The notes under the pieces: generated by a model
The model's database searches: none
Seen by the model: the letters and a program-made list of their open reading frames with translations, nothing else
What the model was told of the DNA's origin: nothing
Position numbers and translations under genes: made by a program
Part shown: positions 22,080 through 32,972 of the stretch, piece by piece
Numbering within the stretch: the stretch's first letter is position 1
How the letters are laid out: every line of letters begins with the position of its first letter
Assembly (NCBI GenBank): GCA_033557465.1
Contig: CM066043.1
Location: 115,054,778-115,118,777 of the forward strand
Reading direction: 5' to 3'
DNA from: Ichthyophis bannanicus
Taxonomy: Eukaryota > Chordata > Amphibia > Gymnophiona > Ichthyophiidae
Length of the DNA stretch: 64,000 bases

Positions 22080-22400
22080 AGGCCACACTAACCTAGGGCA
22101 CCATAACCTTGTTAGGCCACCGTAACCTATGGTTCCGTAACCCAGGGTGCCCTCTAAGGTGCCCTGTCCAGGGGTGCCTAATACGGTGCTTAGCCTAAGG
22201 AGCCCTATTGTATAGGGCACCTTACAAAGCGCCTTATGAGGCACCTAACAAGGCACCTTATAGGGCACCTAAAAAGGCACCTTATAGGGCACCTTATAGG
22301 GCACCTTATAAGGCACCTTACTTATACGGCACCTTATAAGGCACCTTACTTATATGGCACCTTACAAGGCGCCATGTAAGGTGCCTTATGAGACGCCTTG
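22080..22400. repeat. GGCACCTTATA-type tandem array
   Basis: The core GGCACCTTATA with variants (GGCACCTTACTTATA, GGCACCTAAAAA, AGGTGCC in reverse) recurs many times, in both orientations at the left side. It lies close to the right end of the Harbinger-type element. Confidence 0.85.
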
Positions 22401-22544
22401 TAGCGCGCGTTAGTTTGTAACATGCGTTAGCTGATACGGCTTGCTGTAACGATGCGCCGCTCATGCCTTTATATGGGCATCTGTACCTTTACCGCGGAAC
22501 CTAACGCGAATGACATTACCGTAGTTTAGTAAACATACCCCTTA

Positions 22545-23240
22545 GAGTTCAACCTCTGAAGCCAAATCCCCACGTCATCCGCACCCCATGACACATTGGG
22601 GTGCATTTCCATCTTGTCACGGAAATGCTCATCATAAGACAGCCAAGCATACCTCTCGTACTCCTTTGCAGCATTAACAATGGTGTCCATGTATGCCAAC
22701 ATGTGCCCGAGCTGGGAGGGATCTGTGCAGCACGTGATGCTGATCATGTGGGTACATGCGATGGTCCAGTTGAGTATGGTACGCAGAATGTGCCACTCTC
22801 CTGTGTACAGCAGATCGCCCATCTTAGCTTTCTTTGCATTGCGCCGGTGCCTCCCTTCTAGAAGCTTGAAGATGTTGAAGTATTCTCTTCGATGACTTTC
22901 TTCCTCAGGGACTGAGGGACTGTCTCCCACAATTCTGTTGTGCTGGGCAGCAGGGTGGCATGGGTGCTGGCCGCCCTGGCTCTCTCAGCCTCAAGGGAGG
23001 AAGAGGAGGATAAGGAGGAGGCGGACAAAGAACTGGAGGGATGAGTGTGCCCACCGACACCTCTTCTTGCACTTGTGTGAGGATCTCGGGACCAGTGCGG
23101 CGGAGTCGTGCTGGGCAACGGAGACACTCTCCAGGGGGATAGAGAGTGAATCAAGGGACACTCACCTGACCTCTCCGACGACATGAGTCCCATCGGAGCT
23201 GCTCCAGATGTGTTCGGTGGCACTAGTTGCTGGGACTGCA
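22545..23240 (-). pseudogene. Ngaro gag-like block
   Basis: The - strand ORF 22930-22526 includes AKEYERYAWLSYDEHFRDK and then NVSWGADDVGIWLQRLN. This is the conserved W-x-Y-D..FR....P..SW...D..LW pattern at the C-terminus of the first ORF in vertebrate Ngaro elements. The preceding part (23223-22858) is Ser/Pro-rich and of low complexity. The last residues of the open frame come from the Harbinger end; the genuine continuation lies at 18944 and below. Confidence 0.65.
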
Positions 23241-24160
23241 GGGGCTGAGTGCTGTCTGTCGGATGTGCTACCAGACTCTTGGAGAGAGGTGCTTATGAGG
23301 GAGCAGGCGGGTGGTGGCGTCTTTTCCATTGGGAGCCGCCGTGGGAGGGGGATTGACCTGAAGAGCTGCTGCTCTATCGATTTTTATTTAACTAAAGTAG
23401 GCTTGACGAAATTACTATTAACTTGAAGCAGGATTGAAAAACAAGGAGCAACCAAAACATAGTACTACGTCAATTTTTGGTTTTGATCATTGATGATATC
23501 AATCATTGATTGATTGGATGTCATGCTAATTGAAGCAGCCATTATAACATATATATCCCTAGTCACATATAGTCTTTTTAAGATAAAAAGGGTCACATTA
23601 TTACAGAGTATACTTGCTATAGATTACCCAGTTTACAAGTTACTTGACAAAATATCTGCTGCTGAATTCTCCTTGTGATTCAGTTTTTCTTGATATGGCC
23701 TTTTGAACATTTTGTGGATCACTTAATTGACTGTATATTAAAAGAAGGGAAGGATCCTTCCAAGTGTGCGTTATGTTCTCCAATATCCCTGTTGGGGTTT
23801 GATCTCAAAATCTTCACTAAAGTTCTAGCAGGGTGACTTTTATCATTGCTTTCCAAGCTAGTAGACTCAAATCAATCGGGATTTGTGCCTGTGAGGTAGG
23901 CATCTCATAAAATTAGAAGAGTCTGATCTGAAGAGCGAAGGCCACGTGCTTTTGTTCTCTGTGGATGCAGAGAAAGCTTTTGATAGGGTGTATTGGGCCC
24001 TATATGCTCAAGGTTTTAGAGCAGGGGTCTCAAACACGCGGCCCGCGGGCCGCATGCGGCCCGCGGGAGAAGGTTGTGCGGCCCGCGACGGCTTCTGCTA
24101 CTGCCGTTGCCGCCGTGGCAACGGCAGAATCGACGGTCAATTTAAAAAAAATAAAAAACT

Positions 24161-24418
24161 GGCTTCTGCTGCTCTGTCCTGCGGCCCGTTCCCCTCTGCG
24201 CAAGAGCCCTGAATGTGCTTCCTCTGCGGCGTGCTTTTCAAGCCGCGAAGGGAGTATTTCCCTCTCGCGAGGCTTGAAAAGTGAATAGGCTTAAGCCGCG
24301 CGAGAGGGAAATACTCTCTTCGCGGCTTAAAAAGCATGCCGCAGAGGAAGCACACTCAGGGCTCTCGCGCAGAGGGAAAGGGGCCGCGGGACAGCTGATT
24401 TTCTGCTGCAGCAGAAGC
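24161..24418. repeat. long imperfect palindrome in the hAT element
   Basis: The left arm (24161-24280) and right arm (24289-24418) are complementary: for example AAGCCGCGAAGGGAGTATTT on the left pairs with AAATACTCTCTTCGCGGCTT on the right, and CTTCTGCTGC pairs with GCAGCAGAAG at the outer edges. Confidence 0.88.
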
Positions 24419-24464
24419 CAGCAGCAGAAGCCAGGTTGTTTTTTTATTTACCTGGGGGGGGGGG

Positions 24465-25150
24465 TCTGACTGGAAATGGGCTATTGGCAGGGGGGGGTAT
24501 GACTGGAAATGGGCTATTGGCAGGGGGGGTATGACTGGAAATGGGCAATTGGCAGGGGGGGGGTATGACAGGAAATGGGCTATAGGCAGGCGGGGTATGA
24601 CTGGAAATGGGCTATTGGCGGGGGGGGTTATGACTGGAAATGGGCTATTGGCAGGGGGGGGGGTTATGACTGGAAATGGGCTATTGGCAGGGGGGGTGTA
24701 GGACTGGAAATGGGCTATTGGCAGGGGGGGTGTAGGACTGGAAATGGGCTATTGGCGGGGGGGGTTATGACTGGAAATGGGCTATGGGGGGTCTAGGACT
24801 GGAAATGGGCAGGTGGGGGTTAGGAAGGACTGGAGGTGGGCTGATGGGGGGAGTTAGGACTGGTAATGAGCTATGGAGGGGCTGACTGAAATGGGGTAAT
24901 GGGGGTTAGGGCTGGAAGTGGGCTATTGGCAGGGGGGGTTATGACTGGTAATGGGCTATGGGGGGTCTAGGACTGGTAATGTGCTGGGGGGGTTGCTAGG
25001 ACTGGAAATGGGCTGAGTGGAAAGGGGCTTGAACTGCAAATGGCTGATGGGGAGGGGGGCTTGGAATGGAAATGGGCTGTGAGGGGAGGGAGCTAGGATT
25101 GGAAATGGGCTGATGGGGGGCTAGGATTGGAAATGGGCTGATGGTGAGGC
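24465..25150 (+). repeat. G-run minisatellite, 28-30 bp unit
   Basis: Units of the form GACTGGAAATGGGCTATTGG plus CAGGGGGGGTAT repeat about 20 times, decaying to the right into GGGCTGATGGGGGGCTAGGA-type variants. The + strand carries runs of 5-9 G in every unit. The same unit family appears at 44596-45480 and 63610-64000. Confidence 0.92.
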
Positions 25151-27155
25151 TAGAAGGGAGCGGATGCTGGGTGGGGCTGGAACTAGAAGGGAGCTGATGT
25201 TGGGGGAGGATTAGAATGGGATGGAGCTGGGAAAGTGAAATGGAGAGGGGAAAAATATTTTGTCTGGGAGAGAAGACAAATCTACAATTGGCCAGGTATT
25301 GTGAGAGTAAGTGGGGATTGAGGATGGAGGGGTAAAATTTGAGTGGATGAAATAGGAATGAGGAAAGAGAAAAAGGAGAAAGATTAGTATGTTAAAGCAG
25401 ATGTAGAGAGAGAATGGAAAAAAAACTAGGAGAGAAGAAAGGGCAAATGGAAGCAGACGATGGAGAGTTAGCAGAAGACATGAAGAAACCAGAAGAAAGT
25501 GGCTGGAACAATTGCAACTGAAAAAAATGCACAAAAGGTAGAAAAATATCTCTTTATTTTGAATTTATTAACTGGAATATGTCAGCTCTGGGAAATGTGC
25601 ATCATTAATGTTTGCGCTTTGTTTAGTACAAGAGGAAATTAATTTATAGTTTTATTTCTACAGTGTTGTACATTCCAAGTTTGGCTTTTGGGGTTCCCAG
25701 TTTAATTATTGTCTTCTTGTTTCTAAATCTTTTAGTCTTTCTTTATCCATACTCATTAAAGAGGCATGTTTACTAAAAGTTAGTGTATGGTAACATTATG
25801 CAAATGAGGTCCCTTATGCAAATGAGGCCCCGCGTCTTATGCGGCCCCCGGGTTACTTTACAAGTCCTCATTTGGCCCTCAAAGCAATTTGAGTTTGAGA
25901 CCCCTGTTTTAGAGGGAATGGGAATACAAGGGAGTTTCCTTCATTGGGTGTGTCACCTTTGTCTTGAGCCAGAAGCCCGCTTGATTAATGGAGGATATTC
26001 AAAGAATAGTATTTTGAGGTGGGGCACGAGGCAGGGATGCCCTTTATCACCTCTACTGTTTGGAGCCTTTGGCCCATAAGATCTGGAGAAATACTTCTAT
26101 TAGAGGAATCAAAGTAAGAGATAAGTAATATAAAGTTTCTATATTTGCTGATGGCATCCTTTTCACGGTGGCTGAACCTGCCGCCTCATTAGAGGGAATT
26201 ATTGAGGAATTGCAGGCCTTTAGAGAAATCTGAAATTTTCAATGTAAATGTGGTAGAGGTAGGGGAAGGCCAGTTGGAAATATGCTTTCCCTTTCAATGG
26301 GTCTCAGGTTCTATATGGTACCTAGGAATAAATGTAGCAGCTGATCATACTAGACTGGTTTTTTTTTCATTAATTATGGCCTTTTGCTTGACTTTTAATG
26401 AGCTGGAGCAGTGGTTAAATTGAGTGCCTCTTGTTTGGGGAGAATAGTGGGAATGAAGGTGATAGTACTATCCAGATTTGTATGTTTATTTCACAGCACT
26501 ATCCATTGAAATTCCAGGGAAATTCAAGGGAGGCCGCAGAGTAAAATATTTGAATATATTTTGAAGAAAACTTGTCCAAGAATGGCGCGACAAGTTCTTT
26601 ATAGGTCTAAAAGTCAAGGATGTTTAACTTTTGTTGGTACAGTGACACTACAGAGCTCACAGCGGCCCTAGCATGGGGAGTAGTGGAAGGAGAACTGTGG
26701 ATGGACAACGGAGAGGCTGATGCGGGGGTGGGGGGAGGTCTGCTGAGGCAGTACTTATGGATTCTTAAAACATCGGGCGGGGTTGCTGGAGCAGAGAACC
26801 CTTTTACTGCCTTCACAGAAAGTGGAAAAAGCTCAGGGTGGGAGAGGGGTTAATCACTCTTTATCATTCTCTGAGATATAATTGTGAGTCCCCCTCCAGG
26901 TTAATGGATGGAGTATTCCTTAAAGGGGATACATTGGGACAGTTTGCAGAGGATTGAAGCTTTGTAAGTTATCAGGAGCTTTGTGAGGAATACCAGATAG
27001 GAGATGACAAATATTACCAATATTTCAAGTGAAGCACTACTTGGGGACTTTTTGGAGGGTGGAAGGATTATCTGAAGTGCTGCCAGTGGAATCCTTTTTC
27101 TGTTAGGATGTGGTCAAGAGGGGGATAACAAAGTTCTATGTATTAATGAATACTG

Positions 27156-27824
27156 CAGGGTTATTCTGTGCCACGAATAGTGGGAATGGACGTCTTTTCC
27201 CGCTATTCATGCCTTCACCAGCTGCAGCTTACTTTCCTGCCGGTTGGGTGGGGAAGTTAGACGAGGCGGGGAAGGGGTGGCTTGGGGGTGGTGTCTGGGC
27301 GTGGACATACAGGACTGATTCTAATGTCGTCCCTGTACGTCCAGGGCTGGCGACATGTGCGGGGAAGTTATTCCATCTCCGAGGTGGAATAACTCCCCTG
27401 GACATGTCATTTTTTTCACTGCCGGGGTGCGGATGGAGCAGGTAGGGCCGGTGGGGCCGGAGGACATTCCCTGCAACCCAATCCTGGCTGTAGGAAGACA
27501 GATAAGGGGGTTGGACTGCAGGGAATTAGCTTTATTCTCCAGCAGCCGGCATCGCTGCTCTTCAGTGGAGCCGCGGTGCCATGGCAACATGATGCCATGG
27601 CGCCGCGGCTCCATTGAAGAGGCTTGGCTGAGTTAGCCGGGTGCAATCCTGTATGTGCAGGCCGGACTGAATCGCAGTCCCGGCCTGCATATACAGGACT
27701 GTTTTCAATTCTGATCCTGCAGGGCTAGACGTGCCCCGCAGGATCAGAATTGCGATCCCCTCTGTACGTCCAGTTCAGACCAGATGTACAGAGAGATCAA
27801 CGTCTGGCATGGAATCGGGCCCTG
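27156..27824. mobile_element. palindromic non-autonomous DNA transposon (limits approximate)
   Basis: The L1 frame is interrupted here. The left end CAGGGTTATTCTGTGCCA partly mirrors the complement of the right end, CAGGGCCCGATTCCATGCCA. The interior has two hairpins, at 27353-27407 (ACATGTGCGGGGAAG against its complement) and about 27545-27630 (GGAGCCGCGGTGCCATGGC and partner). I found no clean 8-bp duplication, so the exact limits and superfamily are uncertain; hAT is the best guess. Confidence 0.6.
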
Positions 27825-28769
27825 GGGGGAAAAGAAACGGAGTCACTTAACTAAGTGGGAGGAAGATTTGGGAGTTGAATGGGATGAGAAGAATTGGGAG
27901 GACATTTTTGAAAGGATACACAAGGGAGGGATGGCGAGCAGTATGTTTGAAAATGGTTATAAAATGCTTTATCAGTGTTATAGACTAGTAAAAATCTTTG
28001 GGAAAGGGTCTAGTGGGTGTTAGCCTAAAAATGACCAAGAGGGGGACCTCTTACCACATTTGGTGGGATTGTCCAAAAAGATTTTAAAAAATTTGGCAAG
28101 ACACATTTGGCTTCTTTGGAAAAGGGTTGAGAAGATGATACCAGTGGAAGCCGAAGTGGCCCTAGTAAACGGGGGGCATTAAAGCATTTTAGGAGAGGGG
28201 AAGAGAAATGCGTCAAAATGGGTCTAATAGTGGCTAGACTGGAAGCAGCTGGAAACTCCTAGTTTGGAGAAATTTTGGGGGAAATTGTGCTTTATTTGTC
28301 TGATGTAAAGACTTAATGGTGTTGCAGTAAGATAGGATGGATCAGTTTCTAGAGATGTGGGAGCCGTATGTGAAATGATCTGAAAATATTTATGTATTTT
28401 TATACAGGTCTGTTTTCTATTTCCTTTTATTTTCCCAGCCTTATTTTCAGTGCCTCAAGGTGTTAACCAGCAGAGCAATACGTGGACCATGCTTATGTTG
28501 AGAAGTGTTATCTGAGCGAGAGGAAGGGGGGGACAGATTTGGAGTAGCGGGAGGTGGGGCTTGGGACAGTTATTTGGGGGTTTTAATATTTGTTTGGTAT
28601 ACTTTGGACTATCAGGTGTGAGCGTTAAAGCTGTGGAATGAAGACCTTTAACATGCTCAGATATGTGCTGGGATAGTTATTGAATTGTTTTTCAATATAT
28701 GCTTCAATAAAACTGGAAAGAAAGAAATAGGGACCTAGATTTGGGCTACAACAGCAGTTGTATTAACTC

Positions 28770-28990
28770 AGCTAGTAGGAGATCCTATTTAAGTGCTTCC
28801 CAAACCTCTCTTGGTGACTGCATAGCCAGTTGGGTTTTCAAGACATCCACAATAACTATGCATAAGATCAAATCACATACACTGCAGACCCACTATGTGC
28901 AAATTTATCTCATGCATATTCATTCTGGATATCCTGAAACTTCAACTGGCTCTGGAGAATTAGTGCCCTGTCTACTACAGCCTGGTTCTT
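28770..28990. mobile_element. decayed hAT-type MITE remnant
   Basis: CTTCCCAAACCTCTCTTGG, GGGTTTTCAAGACATCCACA and the mirrored CATATTCATTCTGGATATCC pattern resemble the GGTTTTCAGGATATCC / ATGAATATGCATGAG MITEs of the hAT type, like a diverged version of 4757-4950. The terminal repeats are not clear. Confidence 0.45.
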
Positions 28991-29308
28991 CATATCCCTT
29001 CCCTTTTCATTGCACTTTGTACATAAAGGGATAAAGGCAAAGATGACGTGTTTGCGGTATTGCAGTTGGTAAGATAATATGGAGAATAGTTGGACTTTGC
29101 TGCCTCACAGTCTTTATCTATCTTCATATTCTAAGCTGGAGATAGGTGGGGTCAGCAGTCAAGGGGCAAGATTGGGTGTACTTGTGTTAATTCTTTGTCT
29201 TTGGGAAATATATGAAATATCGTAAATTATCTTGTTGCATTTAGGTGTGGCCTTGTTGAGTGCAAGTTGCATTACTGTTTGCCTTTCTTCTTCCTTCTCG
29301 TCCTGTAG

Positions 29309-30105
29309 GTATTGTGGAGGCTGTCAATAAGACAAGGGAAACTATGAAATATTTCCTGGACCTCATGTCACAGCACTCTGACTCCTTCGAGAAGACCATT
29401 GCTGAGTTGCGCCAAATTGCCAATAACATAGATGAATTCCACCTTGGTGCAACTGTCGCCAGTATCACTGGAAGCGCCGTGAGTGCAGCTGGAGGTATAA
29501 CCACTATTATTGGCCTTGTGCTGACTCCATTCACCTTTGGGGCATCCCTGATTGTAACTGGAGTAGGACTTGGCGTTGCAGCACTTGGAGGAGTCACCAG
29601 TGCCACGGCCACCATCTCCGACACAGTGAAGGATAAAGTGGAACGGAAGAAAGTGGACGAACTGATACAACAGTATGAGAAGAACATGGTGGTTATTGAT
29701 AAGTGCTTGAAATGCATTCACCATTTGGTGGAGCGGATAAGGAATGATGAGAATTTCTCTGAACTCACAATGCAAGATCTTCAACCAGTCATGACATCGG
29801 CAATGCCCAGGGCAGGGAGAGGAGTGATCAGCGTTGTGGAGATTGTGCGGTTGGCGCAGCTCTCAAAAGTGGCTGGAAGTGCCGCCAAAGGCATCCAGGT
29901 TGCAGCTGCAGCTACAGGCGTGCTGGCGGGGATCTTCCTGGTGATGGATGCCATCTACATTACCAAGGATGCCATAGAACTTCAAAAGGGGGCAAAAACA
30001 GAATCTGCTGCCAAGATTCGTCAGGCAGCTGATGAGCTTGAGAAAGGCTATAAAGAGCTCTGTGATGTCTGTGAGATGTTCGAGGAGGTACTCAGTCAGC
30101 CTTAA
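29309..30105 (+). CDS. APOL-like: apolipoprotein L family protein, terminal coding exon
   Basis: An intact 264-codon stretch ends at TAA (30103-30105). It starts after a strong acceptor (pyrimidine-rich TTCTTCCTTCTCG, then TCCTGTAG ending at 29308), so the first codon needs one base from an upstream exon (phase 1). No in-frame ATG precedes; the first in-exon ATG is at 29344. The protein has the ApoL layout: an N-terminal amphipathic helix (FEKTIAELRQIANNIDEFH), a Gly/Ala-rich hydrophobic hairpin with LTPFTFGASLIVTGVG (exon residues about 46-100), a charged coiled-coil-like middle (KDKVERKKVDELIQQYE), a second hydrophobic segment (VLAGIFLVMDAIYITKDAIE, about 204-223) and a C-terminal helix with KGAKTESAAKIRQAADELEK. 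ApoL proteins are membrane-inserting lipid or ion-channel proteins linked to innate defence and lipid handling in mammals; the role here is unknown. Having the core in one large last exon fits the family. The open frame in otherwise decayed surroundings argues for selection. The paralogue cannot be assigned. Confidence 0.9.
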
Positions 30106-30116
30106 AACCACCAAAC

Positions 30117-30122
30117 AATAAA
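30117..30122 (+). terminator. AATAAA polyadenylation signal
   Basis: AATAAA lies 11 bases after the stop codon of the ApoL-like exon. If used, the 3' UTR would be very short (about 25-40 nt). Other AATAAA hexamers occur farther on, so use is uncertain. Confidence 0.5.
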
Positions 30123-32910
30123 TTTCTATCACTTACTAAGGTCATGATAATTCAAACAATGAGGGCACTAGTATTGCTTAAAGTAAAATGATAGTTTAAT
30201 TATACCTTTTTACTACAGCTCTATCCAGTTTTGAACTAGCTTGAAAGTACTTTGCTTTCTTACGATTCTACTTGGAGTAGGAGGGTACAATAGTGGGCAT
30301 ATTGTGTGCCCCGATTATGGTGTACTATGAATAACAAAAGATTGTCAGATCTGAGTCTGCTCTGCAATAATGATAGGTCTATAATCATTAAATCTGAATC
30401 GCAACCTTTCAAAAACTATGAACGTGCTTCTCTAAATCATTTTTAGTTAATTGACTGATGCTTTTCAATGAGTTAAACCTATTCAGAAAAGGATTTGTGG
30501 TTGCCCAACATGCATTTCAACTCTACAGAGTTTGCATCAGGGTCAGAGTTGAACTTATGAAATTGGAATCAGACTCTAAAAGTTTGTCAAGCCACAACAG
30601 CATATTCAAGATGGACTTTCAAATTTTTACCACTTGCTTTCAGTGGAAGCTGATTTTTTTTAGGTATTAGACAATTCAGCCATCAAAAATAGATTCCTGG
30701 TATTTCAGTCTCTCTTGTGAATATTGCATTGCTAATGTGAAGGGGATAGTGCTAGAGTACATCTGGAGGATCTATACTGTGTATAGTTACCCCTCGTAGA
30801 TCCATCACTGAAGAAATTCCTCTGTGGATTTCTGTGCTTCAAACAAAATAATAAACACAAATTCAATTTTAAAGGTAGATGAGAGGGACCAGAGCTGCTC
30901 TCTACAAGCAGATTGTGAGCAGACTGGAAGATCAACTGAAAACAGTTCTCTCCCTATCACCAGTACTTATGCTTATTAAAAGAAATCAGCCAATCGGATT
31001 CAACAGTGGAAAGAGAAGAGATATTTGAAGATTTTACTAGCTAACATTGGGATATAATTCAAAGATTTTATTCCTAGGGTCCCTTCAGTTTGTTCACAGA
31101 GCAGCAAAAATGTTGATCTCTATTCCACAGAAATTCAGAGGTATGTATCTGGCAATATGCAATCTATGGCATTTTTTTGTGTACGCTGAAAGAAAGATAT
31201 TTGAGCTGGTTCCTATTCCAAGTGGGAATTATTTTTTTGCCCAGTCATGAGTTTGACAGCATAGAGTCCTGGAATGCAGTAGTGGGCATAGGTTTGCAGA
31301 TATGCCTGGATCTGAAAAGAACACTTATGAGTCTCATGTCCCTCCTGACAGCTCCTGAAAATTTGATGTATATAGAATACTAAACACAAAAGGTTTTAGG
31401 GGACACACATGCAGACATAATCATCTCATAACAGCAGATAGATATCAAAATGGCCCATCCAATCTGCCTAGTATAGATTCATTGTCTTGAGGTTGATGCA
31501 CATATAAAATTTCCTAATGCAACCCAGCAACAAAACCGCTCTCCCATAGGTGGCTAGCATCGGGGTGGAGCGGTGGCAGTATCCAGTGATAACCAGGCAG
31601 TGGCAATATTGAGCTATTGCCCAATTATCGCTAAGTGACAAAAAGGCACCTGAAAGGGTGGCCTAACATTTGCTGCAGAAGCTAACCAGGCAGCAGGTGA
31701 ATATCTTTGCTGCCCAGTTAGCTTCCTGCTTCTCTGGCTAACTAGGATATTCGTTGCTGGTGGCTGGTTATGGCCCCTGTATTGAATGTCCGGGTGTTAG
31801 TATCAGCAGCGACGGCTCATGCTAGCTGCTGCTGTTGACGCTGAATATGCCTTCTGATGGAACACCCTTATTAAAGCAGGTCCACCACCGGAACTCTTCA
31901 GTTCTTCTCAGTGACGTGAATTCTGGCCAAGCAGCCCCCGCAATGCAGGAGTGCCCAGGCAAGAAGGGGGCCCGTGCGACCCTGGGACCCACACTGCAGC
32001 AGGCAGGCAGAGTGTGGCAAACACCTTACTTGAAATGAAGTACTTTTCTGACCTGGTAGCTATTATTTCCCACCGCTGGGCTGAAATCTCACAATAACAT
32101 CTGCATGATTTTGTGCATCGGGCTCCATCTCTAGCCCTATTCAAATCCAGGCTAAAACCCCACTTCTTTGAAGCCACTTGGGGATCCTGATGCTCCTCCC
32201 TCTCTTGTCCACTGCCTATGTGTATCATACCATACTCTAGCCCCCAGTTTCACTATGGAGATCATTCCAGAACACAAATAAGTCGTTCTGAAACACCCGC
32301 GGTCCTGCATGTACGGGGATCTCAGAACATGGGTGGGGACGTAACAGGCGTATGGGCAGCCACAGAGAAGTATAAAGCGTATTCAGGAAAGGCCCGAATA
32401 CATCTTTTGCATTTCTCCCAGATGTCCCCATTATTCCTGCGAAGACCTGGAATAAGGCCAGGACTTAGAAACTTTTCTGCTCTGCACTTGAATGCATTCC
32501 ATATGGAAGAATGGTTGTGACAAGTATGTTTTGAAATGGTGTGTCTGCAGTCTGGAAGAATACAAGATGCGGTATTAAATAACAGAAAATACTGTAGAGG
32601 TGAGAGGGGCAATAGTGTTTATTCTGGCTATGCTGTGCTAAAGGAGCTAATCTGAGGTTCCCTAACTCTTCCTATGTTCTGAAAATGGGACTGTTGATGT
32701 AGAGAATAGTATGTGAGTGTGGCTGAGAAACATAGATCAACTTTGTAGTCCTTGAGATGGTGCTTTGGGGCATGTATTAGTGCTGTTTGCACTGTTGTAT
32801 ACTCATTCTGAGGGTCCCTTATTGACAGGGATATGTTTTGACCCACAGCTGTAGAGAACCTTTTCTGATATTTATTGGTCCATATCTGGCAGTATAAAGA
32901 CTGTTTTCAG
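30123..32910. other. no gene seen; LINE and MITE fragments
   Basis: AT-rich spacer. I recognise a CR1-like 3' fragment (about 31425-31480, ACAGCAGATAGATATCAAAA and GGCCCATCCAATCTGCC), a MITE-like block (31560-31860, with TAACCAGGCAG and ATTGAATGTCC motifs like those at 43108 and 40300) and an L2-type 3' piece on + near 32140-32180 encoding ALFKSRLKPHFFEA in one frame. Nothing else supports a gene. Confidence 0.45.
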
Positions 32911-32972
32911 AGATGACCAATGCTAAAATAACTAAGGAGGTCTTCACCCGCAAATGCCTGTGTCGATGCAAG
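32911..32972 (+). other. weak exon-like segment with ATG and donor
   Basis: After GACTGTTTTCAG comes AG-ATG and 20 open codons ending in AAG before a GTATGT donor at 32973. The peptide is rich in Cys, Lys and Arg and I do not recognise it. No partner exon with matching phase was found. It may be chance. Confidence 0.2.

Larger units (their letters stand above)
18945..22541. mobile_element. non-autonomous PIF/Harbinger-type element, 3.6 kb
   Basis: The left end reads GGGGTATGTTTAATAAACTG. The right end is the complement of GGGGTATGTTTACTAAACTA, giving inverted repeats of about 28 bp. TTA flanks both sides (18942-18944 and 22542-22544), the 3-bp target duplication typical of PIF/Harbinger. I see no transposase frame. 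The interior holds subterminal AACGTTA-rich repeats (18960-19075), a CR1-like 3' fragment (about 19435-19550), two tRNA-like promoter modules (19890-19965, 21506-21569) and a GGCACCTTATA tandem array (22080-22400). Removing the element and one TTA rejoins the Ngaro frame. Confidence 0.88.
13100..23390 (-). mobile_element. Ngaro-like tyrosine-recombinase retrotransposon, split by two insertions
   Basis: On the - strand from right to left: a gag-like block (about 22545-23240), a zinc-knuckle-like Cys/His cluster (18760-18944), reverse transcriptase and RNase H (about 16980-18480), a tyrosine recombinase C-terminus (16390-16900), and an SGNH-esterase-like C-terminal block (13580-13990 and 16105-16250). 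This order matches vertebrate Ngaro elements. A Harbinger-type element (18945-22541) separates gag from the zinc cluster, and a CR1-like LINE (13991-16105) splits the esterase block. The terminal repeats were not resolved, so both outer limits are approximate. Stops and frameshifts throughout show it is inactive. Confidence 0.75.
24022..25906. mobile_element. non-autonomous hAT element with palindrome and minisatellite
   Basis: The ends are CAGGGGTCTCAAACACG and, at the right, TTTGAGACCCCTG: inverted repeats of about 13 bp. The 8-bp TTTTAGAG flanks both sides (24014-24021, 25907-25914). The interior has a GC-rich left section of CGGCCCGCGGG type, a roughly 258-bp palindrome (24161-24418), a minisatellite (24465-25150) and an AT-rich right part (25210-25850). 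No transposase frame. It interrupts the L1. Confidence 0.93.
23600..28720 (+). mobile_element. L1-clade LINE ORF2, split by two insertions
   Basis: On the + strand, RT blocks appear in order: SKC..SPISLLGFDLKIF (23755-23820), SNQSGFVPVR, VDAEKAFDRVYW (23960-23995), GIQGSFLHW (25918-25950), WGTRQGCPLSPLLFG (26018-26065), WYLGI (26318) and, after the second insertion, LTKWEEDLGVEWDE, KMLYQCYRLV and HIWWDCPK (28058). A hAT element occupies 24022-25906 and a palindromic element about 27156-27824. Several stops and frameshifts (one just after DRVYW) make it inactive. The 3' end is near 28715, after TTCAATAAAAC. The 5' limit is uncertain. Confidence 0.8.

Noticed and set aside
21390..22125. Open frames of 173-206 codons in the Harbinger-type element
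   Set aside because: No transposase or DNA-binding motif; composition like the surrounding non-coding sequence.
27156..27824. Exact 8-bp target duplication for the palindromic insertion in the L1
   Set aside because: The flanks (GAATACTG on the left, GGGGGAAA on the right) do not match, so the limits are given as approximate.
29260..29308. Signal-peptide-like N-terminal extension to the ApoL frame
   Set aside because: It starts with GTG, not ATG, and the hydrophobic stretch is the translation of the polypyrimidine tract before the splice acceptor.
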